DNA of 31,830 nucleotides from positions 16,107 to 47,936 of the forward strand of contig DNND01000093.1 of NCBI GenBank assembly GCA_003488005.1, in the 5' to 3' direction. Below the pieces are notes generated by a model. It worked only from the letters and a program-made list of their open reading frames with translations. It was not told the DNA's origin and did not search any database. Shown in pieces: positions 24,415-30,775 of the stretch. This DNA comes from Blastocatellia bacterium (GTDB taxonomy: Bacteria > Acidobacteriota > Blastocatellia > Pyrinomonadales > Pyrinomonadaceae). Position 1 is the first letter of the stretch, and the number at the start of each line of letters is the position of its first letter. The position numbers and the translations under genes are program-made.

Positions 24415-25203
24415 ATGCTTGAAGCGAAGAATGTAAGCATCAACTACGGAAAACGACGCGCGGTCGTTGATGTTTCGTTGCGCGTCTCTCCCGGAGACCT
24501 GACGGCTATTGTCGGAGCAAACGGCGCCGGCAAATCGTCACTGTTGCGCGCGCTGAATGGCACTATCCGACCGTCGGCCGGCGAAATTGTGTTGGATGGC
24601 AAACTACTCAGCTCCTTCTCGCGCCGGGCAGTAGGCAGACGCATTGCGGTGGTCACGCAAGAAGCGTTGTTAGCTTTTCCAGTTTCGGTGTTGGAATACG
24701 TGCTTGGCGGCCGCTATGCGTGGTCGGGATCGGGCACCTGGGGATGGGAATCGGAGCGCGACCTGGAAATCGCTGCCCGCGTATTGCGGCAGACTGAATT
24801 GGAAAATTTCAGCGCGCGCCTAATGAATGAACTTTCAGGAGGCGAGCGCCAGCGCGCGGTTTTGGCTCGGGCGCTCGCAACCGAGGCGGGAATTCTTTTG
24901 CTTGATGAGCCGACCGCCAACCTGGACCTGGCGCATCAGGCTTCAATGCTGCAACTGGTGCGAGCGCATTGCGACGAGCGCGGGGCGGCAGGGGTGATTG
25001 TTACACATGACATTAATCTCGCGGCGGAGTTTGCAAACAACGTGGTGTTGCTGAAAGGCGGGCACCTGATTGCAGCCGGCAAGCCACGCGAAGTTTTGAC
25101 GGAGGAACTTTTAAGCGAAGTTTTGGAAATCAAGGTTTTAGTGGACGCGCACCCGCTTTCGGGCGCGCCGCGAATTACACCGGCGCACGAGCTGCGCCGG
25201 TAA
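24415..25203 (+). CDS. btuD: BtuD-type ABC transporter ATP-binding protein
   Basis: The 262-residue cytoplasmic ATPase powers the corrinoid importer. It has Walker A GANGAGKSS (residues 34-42), a Q-loop (VVTQEALLAF), the ABC signature LSGGERQR near residue 140, Walker B GILLLDEPTANLD and the H-loop VIVTHDINLA. The C-terminal region after residue 225 is short. It is the last gene of the btuFCD operon. A hairpin and then a second cobalamin riboswitch follow before the receptor gene. Confidence 0.92.
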   Translation: MLEAKNVSINYGKRRAVVDVSLRVSPGDLTAIVGANGAGKSSLLRALNGTIRPSAGEIVLDGKLLSSFSRRAVGRRIAVVTQEALLAFPVSVLEYVLGGRYAWSGSGTWGWESERDLEIAARVLRQTELENFSARLMNELSGGERQRAVLARALATEAGILLLDEPTANLDLAHQASMLQLVRAHCDERGAAGVIVTHDINLAAEFANNVVLLKGGHLIAAGKPREVLTEELLSEVLEIKVLVDAHPLSGAPRITPAHELRR

Positions 25204-25205
25204 CC

Positions 25206-25238
25206 GAGAGCGGCAGATGTTTTTGCCTCTTTGCTCTC
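25206..25238 (+). terminator. Hairpin after btuD, possible weak terminator
   Basis: GAGAGC (25206-25211) pairs with GCTCTC (25233-25238), with inner GGCA/TGCC pairing. No T-run follows, so termination is uncertain and the receptor gene may also be reached by read-through from the btuFCD promoter. Confidence 0.35.
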
Positions 25239-25246
25239 AACAACCC

Positions 25247-25396
25247 GGGTGACGGCTTAGGGAAGGCGGTCAAAATCCGCCACTGCCCTCGCAACTGTAG
25301 GCGACGAAGACGCTCTGAAAAGTTTTAGCCACTGTTCAAAAGAATGGGAAGGCTGACCAGAGTTGAGTCGCAAGTCAGGAGACCTCGCCGCCGCCC
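25247..25396 (+). ncRNA. Cobalamin riboswitch 2 (upstream of the TonB receptor)
   Basis: Conserved elements are TTAGGGAAGGCGGTCAAAAT, CACTGCCCTCGCAACTGTA and the B12-box AAGTCAGGAGACCT (about 25372-25385). GGGTGACGGC (25247-25256) can pair with GCCGCCGCCC (25387-25396) as P1. The peripheral region, with GGGAAGGCTGACCAGAGTTGAGTCG, is typical of the class. It differs clearly in sequence from riboswitch 1, so it is not a recent duplicate. A Shine-Dalgarno AGGAGA follows at 25426-25431. Confidence 0.92.
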
Positions 25397-25437
25397 TTTC
25401 GTAAAGCTCGCACTGCGACGGGCAGGAGACGCTACAA

Positions 25438-27906
25438 ATGAAAACTAACCAGACCAGACTTTCAAGTTTTAAGAACAGACTTCTCGGCATCCTGGTTCTG
25501 CTGTTGCTCTTAACCACTCTCGCGAACGCAGTGTTCGCACAAACAAGCGGAGCACAAATCACCGTGCACGTAACCGATCCGCAAGGCGCAGTTCTGCCCA
25601 ACGCTAAAGTCACGCTTTACACCCGCGACAATCGCATTCGCATCGATGGCGTCACCGACAGTACTGGCGTTTGCCGCTTCGAACGGCTCGGGCCAGGCGA
25701 ATATTTGATCGAAGCGGGAGCAACTGATTTCGCGAGCGCGGCCACACACGTCGTTCGCCTTGAGCGGAATTCCAATACGTCGCTAAGTATTTCGTTACCT
25801 ATTGCCGGCGTTAGCGAACAAGTTGTAGTCACCGCGCAAGCTACAGCGCAACCGGTGGATGAAGTTTCCAAAGCAGTTTCTGTATTGGACTCGCGCGAGA
25901 TAGACGAGCGCGATGAAACCGAGGTCTCACAGGCGTTGCGCAGCGTCCCGGGTTTGCGAGTGACGCAGCTCGGAGGACCAGGTTCGTTCACCTCGATCAA
26001 GACGCGGGGATTGCCCAATGAAGATACGGCGGTGTTGATCGACGGGCTACGCTTTCGCGACGCTGCTGCACCGCAGGGTGACGCGTCGGGTTTTCTCGAG
26101 GACCTCATAGTAACCAATGTCAGCCGGATTGAAGTTCTTCGCGGCTCGGGCTCGTCGCTTTATGGCTCGAACGCGATCGGCGGGGTCATCAATCTTGTCA
26201 CAGATGAAGGTGGCGGTCCGTTCCACGGCAATCTGCTCGGAGAGGGTGGCGGGTTGGGAATGTTTCGCGGGCGAGGCCAGATTGGCGGCGGCGCGCGCGC
26301 GAACACTATTGCCTACAGCGCCGGCGTTTCGCACCTCAACGTCTCGCGCGGTATTGATGGCCACGATGAAGCGCGTAATACGAGCGGACAAGGGCGCGTT
26401 GTGTTCCGGTTTACACCTACCGCCACGCTGTCGGGGCGCATTTACGCGACCAACTCCCGCTTGCAACTCAATAACAGCCCGCAGACCGTTGGACCAATAC
26501 CGCCGGCCGGCATCATCGATGCCGTCGCCATCTCGGCCGGGGAACTGCGCCGCTTTGAAGCAGGTGTTCCCACCTCGCTCTTGAATGTCGGATCGGCAAC
26601 TTTCATCCCATCCGCAAATGATCCCGACAATCTCCGCAAGGCAAACTTTTTTTCCGGGGCGCTTCAATTTGCACACCAGCCCAGCGAGAGTTTCGGGTAC
26701 ACAATTGCTTATCACGGTCTGGCAACGAACCGTAGTGGGATTAACGGACCATTGGGAGTTGGCTTTCAACCGTTTGGCGGCACTGAGCGATCGGATTTCG
26801 ACGCGCGCGTGCACACGTTAAGCGCGCGGTTCGATTTGCAGGCCGGACACGCGAACTTCATAAGTGGCGGTTATGAGTTCGAAAGTGAGAACTTCAGGAA
26901 TCCTTCATTTCCGGTCGATCCCGCCGGAAATTCCGATGTCGATGTTACGCAACGAAGCCACACGCTCTTTGTGCAGGATCAACTACGATTCATGGATGAC
27001 CGTTTGCAAATCTCAGGAGCGTTTCGGGCGCAATTCTTTCGTTTGCAACAACCGCGGTTCACGCCTTCAGCATCATCACCATATGCGGGCCTGACTTTTC
27101 TATCGCCGCCCACGGCCTACACCGGTGATGGCTCGGTCGCGTACATGTTTCGGAAGTCAGGGACCAAGTTACGCGCCCACGTCGGTAATGGTTACCGGGC
27201 GCCCTCGCTTTTCGAACGGTTCGGTGCGTTCTTCGACAGTTTCTTTGGATACACTGCGGCCGGCGACCCGCGGCTGAAACCGGATCGCTCAATAGCTTTT
27301 GATGCCGGCGTCGATCAGACGCTGTACAAGAACAGGTTGCGGGCATCGGCAACTTACTTCTATACCGAACTTCAGAAAGTGATCATCTTCGATTTCTCAG
27401 GCCTGATCGATCCGGCAACTGATCCCTTCGGTCGCTTCGGAGGTTATGTCAACACCAACGGCGGGATCGCCCGCGGTCTTGAGTTAAGTATGACCGTGAC
27501 ACCGGTACGCACGCTGAATATTTCGGCCGCCTATACTTATACGAAGAGCTTGCAACGCAGGCCTCAATTGGCGGGCGTCCTCCGTTCGCTCGGAATTCCG
27601 GATCATCAATTCTCGCTGGTCGCTACTCAACGGCTCGGTCGCCGAGTTCTGATTAATTTTGATCTGGCAGCATCGAGCGATTATCTGGCGCCCATTCTTA
27701 ATACCGCTACCTTTGGCAGCCGTGCCTATCGCTTCCGCGGATTGGCCAAGGCGGACATGGGCGGTAGTTATACATTGCCATTAAGCGAATCACGCTCGCT
27801 GCGGTTCTTCGGTTACGTCGATAATCTGTTCGACCGGGAGTATTTCGAGAGCGGCTTTCGCACGCCGGGGCGCACCGGGCGGGCCGGCGCGTCTTTTAGC
27901 TTCTAG
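25438..27906 (+). CDS. btuB: TonB-dependent receptor, BtuB-like
   Basis: The 822-residue outer-membrane receptor probably takes up cobalamin, as shown by the cobalamin riboswitch directly upstream and the btuFCD genes before it. A signal peptide (residues 1 to about 32, ending at VFAQ) is followed by a carboxypeptidase-regulatory-like domain (about 38-120, ITVHVTDPQGAVLPNAKVTL). The plug domain comes next (about 135-245, with EVSQALRSVPGLRV and RIEVLRGSGSSLYGSNAIGG), then a long beta-barrel ending in SFSF with the usual C-terminal aromatic. The extra N-terminal domain makes it longer than E. coli BtuB and is common in Acidobacteriota and Bacteroidetes receptors. Ligand specificity within corrinoids is not visible. 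Confidence 0.9.
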   Translation: MKTNQTRLSSFKNRLLGILVLLLLLTTLANAVFAQTSGAQITVHVTDPQGAVLPNAKVTLYTRDNRIRIDGVTDSTGVCRFERLGPGEYLIEAGATDFASAATHVVRLERNSNTSLSISLPIAGVSEQVVVTAQATAQPVDEVSKAVSVLDSREIDERDETEVSQALRSVPGLRVTQLGGPGSFTSIKTRGLPNEDTAVLIDGLRFRDAAAPQGDASGFLEDLIVTNVSRIEVLRGSGSSLYGSNAIGGVINLVTDEGGGPFHGNLLGEGGGLGMFRGRGQIGGGARANTIAYSAGVSHLNVSRGIDGHDEARNTSGQGRVVFRFTPTATLSGRIYATNSRLQLNNSPQTVGPIPPAGIIDAVAISAGELRRFEAGVPTSLLNVGSATFIPSANDPDNLRKANFFSGALQFAHQPSESFGYTIAYHGLATNRSGINGPLGVGFQPFGGTERSDFDARVHTLSARFDLQAGHANFISGGYEFESENFRNPSFPVDPAGNSDVDVTQRSHTLFVQDQLRFMDDRLQISGAFRAQFFRLQQPRFTPSASSPYAGLTFLSPPTAYTGDGSVAYMFRKSGTKLRAHVGNGYRAPSLFERFGAFFDSFFGYTAAGDPRLKPDRSIAFDAGVDQTLYKNRLRASATYFYTELQKVIIFDFSGLIDPATDPFGRFGGYVNTNGGIARGLELSMTVTPVRTLNISAAYTYTKSLQRRPQLAGVLRSLGIPDHQFSLVATQRLGRRVLINFDLAASSDYLAPILNTATFGSRAYRFRGLAKADMGGSYTLPLSESRSLRFFGYVDNLFDREYFESGFRTPGRTGRAGASFSF

Positions 27907-28016
27907 TTTGGACTGCGGCGGCTTGACGCCGCTTTTCGAGTTGGCATTGCAATTTTGTAAAACAAACTCGATAGCCTGCGAATCACGAAAGCGGCGTCAA
28001 GCCGCCGCACTCCAAA
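27907..28016. repeat. REP-like inverted repeat filling the receptor/DUF71 spacer
   Basis: The arm at 27907-27935 pairs with that at 27988-28016 over 29 bp with one mismatch; its core is GCGGCGGCTTGACGCCGC. An inner CGAGTT/AACTCG pair closes the loop. The element starts one base after the receptor stop codon and ends four bases before the ATG of the next gene. It may act as a terminator-like or mRNA-stabilising structure. No T-run is present. Confidence 0.7.
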
Positions 28017-28020
28017 GTTG

Positions 28021-28725
28021 ATGAAAAACAATAACGCTTTAATGTCGTGGAGCGGTGGCAAAGATAGCTGTCTGGCGCTCCACGAGATAAAGAATGAACG
28101 GAAGTATCGCGTGGCCGCGTTGTTAACTACTGTCACGCGCGATTACGATCGAATCAGTATGCATGGAGTGCGTCGGGTGTTGTTGGAAAAGCAAGCGGCC
28201 AGCCTGGGGTTGCCACTTCATCAGATTCTCATCTCGAAAGACGCGAGTAATGAAGAGTATGAGGCGAAGATGGCCGAGGCTTTTGCGGCGTACCGTGAAC
28301 AGGGAATTGATGCCGTAATATTTGGCGATTTATTTCTTGAGGAGATCCGAACATATCGCGAGCAGTTTCTCGCCCGGAACAAGATGCATGGCCTGTTCCC
28401 CGTTTGGAAGCGTGATACGAGCGCTTTCATTCGAGAATTCCTCGAACTGGGATTCAGAGCAGTTGTTACTTGTGTGGATTCGAAGGTTCTTGATCAATCG
28501 TTTGCCGGCCGATTGATTGACGAATCTTTTCTTTCGTCGCTGCCGGCCCAGGTCGATCCTTGCGGCGAGAACGGAGAGTTTCATACATTCGTGTTTGATG
28601 GACCAGGCTTCTTAACGCCGGTAAAGTTTTCGCTTGGCGAAACAGTTTTGCGAGAGTCGTTCTGGTTTTGCGATTTATTGCCGGAATGTCTTTCATCCGC
28701 AGATTACGCAGATTTCATAGATTAA
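28021..28725 (+). CDS. DUF71/COG2102 PP-loop ATPase (Dph6-like, possible B12 group)
   Basis: The 234-residue protein has the PP-loop SGGKDS (residues 11-16) and the family motif GENGEFHTFVFDGP towards the C-terminus. Family members include diphthine-ammonia ligase in archaea and eukaryotes. Bacteria lack diphthamide, and published comparative genomics of DUF71/COG2102 predicted that a 'B12 group' works in corrinoid salvage. Its place after btuFCD-btuB fits that group and suggests an ATP-dependent amidation or similar step on imported corrinoids. It starts at ATG 28021 (a TTG at 28018 is in frame). The last ten residues, SSADYADFID, are encoded by one arm of a dispersed inverted repeat, so the original C-terminus was probably near FWFCDLLPE. 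Confidence 0.85.
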   Translation: MKNNNALMSWSGGKDSCLALHEIKNERKYRVAALLTTVTRDYDRISMHGVRRVLLEKQAASLGLPLHQILISKDASNEEYEAKMAEAFAAYREQGIDAVIFGDLFLEEIRTYREQFLARNKMHGLFPVWKRDTSAFIREFLELGFRAVVTCVDSKVLDQSFAGRLIDESFLSSLPAQVDPCGENGEFHTFVFDGPGFLTPVKFSLGETVLRESFWFCDLLPECLSSADYADFID

Positions 28726-28802
28726 GACACTTAAACTAAAAGCGTTTTATAAGCTTCATAGAGTCTTGACTTCAATCGGCGTAATCTGCGAAATCTGCGG
28801 AT
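28695..28802. repeat. Inverted repeat overlapping the 3' end of the DUF71 gene
   Basis: The 21-nt arm 28695-28715 (core CCGCAGATTACGCAGAT) pairs with 28782-28802 (core AATCTGCGAAATCTGCGG) with few mismatches. Each arm holds two tandem CTGCG units. The left arm provides the last codons and stop of the DUF71 gene. Dispersed repeat of the REP type; no coding content of its own. Confidence 0.65.
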
Positions 28803-28829
28803 AAATCCTTCCGGGTTACCAAAAATGAA

Positions 28830-28900
28830 TCAGGTTGCAAGGCTTTGCGGGTTGATGGGCGCAATTGCGTCCCTTACAACAACCTGTCCTTGCAACCTGA
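28830..28900. repeat. Second short inverted repeat
   Basis: TCAGGTTGCAAGG (28830-28842) and CCTTGCAACCTGA (28888-28900) are perfect 13-bp inverted arms around a 45-nt loop. Together with the previous repeat it fills the 207-nt gap between two convergent genes, where a two-way terminator would be expected. No T-run was seen. Confidence 0.6.
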
Positions 28901-28932
28901 AACTCGTTGGCCGCTCGAGGTTCGCGGCGAAG

Positions 28933-29280
28933 TTAGGGATTTTTCGTAAATAAGCCTCCCGCCAGAAAGATTGCCCCCACAATCAAATGAATGCCGTGAT
29001 CGACTTTGCCCAACATCAAAGGCCCGATATGCAATTCTCCCATGGCCAATCCAAGTATTCCGAGTAACAAATAGACCAAGCCAAAGATAATGCAAAAGCC
29101 TTTTGCGCCGCTGAGCGATCCGGCAAAGCCAAAGTAAAGCGCAATCACTCCGGTAAGGATATGTACGAGATTATGAGCGGGCGAAAGATGGGCGCCGAGG
29201 GAATCCAACACGTGCGTAAAACCGAGCACGCCAACCAACAGCAGCACCAGGCCCATAATCTTAGCAACAGTTTTTGCCAT
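28933..29280 (-). CDS. DUF4383-like membrane protein
   Basis: The 115-residue protein has four hydrophobic segments (MGLVLLLVGVLGF, HNLVHILTGVIALYFGFAG, GFCIIFGLVYLLLGILGLAMG and HGIHLIVGAIFLAGGLF) with conserved His in SPAHNLVH and DHGIHL. This pattern matches DUF4383, integral membrane proteins of unknown function. A longer frame starts at 29454, but its first 58 residues look non-coding, and GAGGAGAAG before ATG 29280 supports the shorter start. It is divergent from the exported protein at 29537. Confidence 0.75.
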   Translation of the reverse strand: MAKTVAKIMGLVLLLVGVLGFTHVLDSLGAHLSPAHNLVHILTGVIALYFGFAGSLSGAKGFCIIFGLVYLLLGILGLAMGELHIGPLMLGKVDHGIHLIVGAIFLAGGLFTKNP

Positions 29281-29474
29281 GATTACTGTTTCTTCTCCTC
29301 TGGAAAAGGTTAAGTACCATGCGGCCGCCGCGACAATGAAAAGCAACCGCGTAAACCAGCGAGGGTGATGTCTGACGGTGGCGAATGTATAACAGACTGT
29401 CTCGTTCCTTGCAAAGGTTTTTTTGAGGGCTAAGGCGGAAAATCGCTGCACCATTCCGGGCGAATAAATCAGAG

Positions 29475-29483
29475 TGCTATACT
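29475..29483 (+). promoter_or_regulatory. Extended -10 promoter for the exported protein at 29537
   Basis: TGCTATACT contains TATACT (29478-29483) with a preceding TGC, an extended -10. The position 17 bp upstream has no good -35. It lies in the 256-nt divergent gap between the DUF4383 gene and the exported-protein gene; nothing else was recognised in that gap. Confidence 0.45.
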
Positions 29484-29536
29484 AAAAAAACCGTTCTCCC
29501 GCTTAAAAAGGTCCGTTGAAGATTTGGAGTTGAATT

Positions 29537-30583
29537 ATGCGGAAACTCTACCGAACGACGCAGGCGATAAACCGGATTGCCGCAAGTAGTCTTCTTATCC
29601 TCTTGTTCGTTTGCACGGCCAGCGCCTACACGATTGTTATGCGTGGCGGAAAGCGGATTGAGATACCGGCGAAGTTTCAGGTTACCGCCACAACGCTAAC
29701 CTATGAAGCAGGCCCGGAAATTCAGATTACGCTGCAGCTCGCCGCCATCGACATTCCAGCAACTGAAAAAGCGAACAACGAAACCGCTGGTTCTCTGTTG
29801 CGGCGCATTGGCATTTCGGATTTAGGCACTCAACCGCAAACCGGAACTTCTAGCGCGCGGCGAACAATTACGAATCGCGATCTCGAATCCTCGCTGGTGC
29901 GCCGCAGGCAAAGCGAACTCGCTTACGAGAAGAGACGGCAAGAGCTTGGATTACCGAGCGTGGCCGAATCGCGACGACGTGCCGACGTCGATTCCGTACA
30001 GATTCAAAGTGAACTCGGCGCGGCACGATCGGTTGAAAGAGAGTCGGAAGGTTATTGGCGTGCGCGCGCTTCGGCTTTGCGAACGGAGATGGCGGCTCTC
30101 GACGCCGAAATTAATTACCTGCGCGTGCGGCTTGAGGATTCACCGTTTCCATTGTCGAGCGGTTTTACTTCTATCAGCGTTCTGCCTTTTTTTACGCCGG
30201 GCATTTCATTTGGGAATGCCGGATTCGGAGGCAGATTTCCGCGAAACGGTGGCCAGCGACCACTGCCGGTGTATAGCGCGCCGCAATTCGGACCGCGTTT
30301 GTCAGCACGCGTCGGGTTGGGCGGCGGCAACACGCGCGGCCAGGGATGGATGAACAATGGGGGCTTTCGCCATTCGCGATCGCTTGGCGTCGGTTTTCCT
30401 TTTCCCATTGTTTCGAGCGTGGGTTCTTTTGGGTCGGGATACGACTACAGCTACGAACGCAGCGCTTTGATAACGCATTTCAACGAATTGTCGGCTGCGC
30501 GCGCTGGACTGAATGCCAGATGGCGCCAGTTGGAGGATGAAGCGAGGCGCGCTGGGGCACAGCCGGGCTGGCTGAGACCGTGA
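29537..30583 (+). CDS. Exported coiled-coil protein of unknown function
   Basis: The 348-residue protein has a signal peptide (to about residue 31, ending CTASA). A small beta-type segment (YTIVMRGGKRIEIPAKFQV) resembles the start of secreted proteins that describe themselves only as hypothetical. It is followed by an Arg/Glu-rich region, a predicted coiled coil (RASALRTEMAALDAEINYLR), a Gly/Pro/Phe-rich low-complexity middle and a second helical segment near the C-terminus (NELSAARAGLNARWRQLEDE). I do not recognise a family. The coiled coils suggest an oligomeric periplasmic or surface protein. The start has a GGAG site and an extended -10 promoter. The stop is followed by a heptad-repeat tract leading to gatB. 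Confidence 0.7.
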   Translation: MRKLYRTTQAINRIAASSLLILLFVCTASAYTIVMRGGKRIEIPAKFQVTATTLTYEAGPEIQITLQLAAIDIPATEKANNETAGSLLRRIGISDLGTQPQTGTSSARRTITNRDLESSLVRRRQSELAYEKRRQELGLPSVAESRRRADVDSVQIQSELGAARSVERESEGYWRARASALRTEMAALDAEINYLRVRLEDSPFPLSSGFTSISVLPFFTPGISFGNAGFGGRFPRNGGQRPLPVYSAPQFGPRLSARVGLGGGNTRGQGWMNNGGFRHSRSLGVGFPFPIVSSVGSFGSGYDYSYERSALITHFNELSAARAGLNARWRQLEDEARRAGAQPGWLRP

Positions 30584-30584
30584 A

Positions 30585-30770
30585 AGCAGGCGGCAGTAAG
30601 CAGTAAGCAGTAGGCAATAGGCAGAAAGCAGAAAGCGAAATCCGAAATTTCAAATTCCAAATTCCAATTCAAGACGAAGACCAAAGGCCAAAGACCAAAG
30701 ACCAAAGACCAAAGACTAGGAACAAAGAACAAAGAATAACGAACAAAGAAACAACTGACTACTGACAACG
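30585..30770 (+). repeat. Heptanucleotide repeat tract, copy 3 (longest)
   Basis: The whole spacer between the exported protein and gatB is built of 7-nt units: GCAGTAA/GCAGAAA, then CAAATTC, then GACCAAA (several perfect copies around 30675-30715), then GAACAAA, then ACTGACT-type units. The order of blocks mirrors copy 1 (2431-2550). It ends a few bases before the gatB ATG. The strand is the same as for the downstream gene. Confidence 0.8.
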
Positions 30771-30775
30771 ATCCA

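Noticed and set aside
29281..29454. N-terminal extension of the DUF4383 protein
   Set aside because: The extension is basic and unlike the family, and a Shine-Dalgarno supports ATG 29280.
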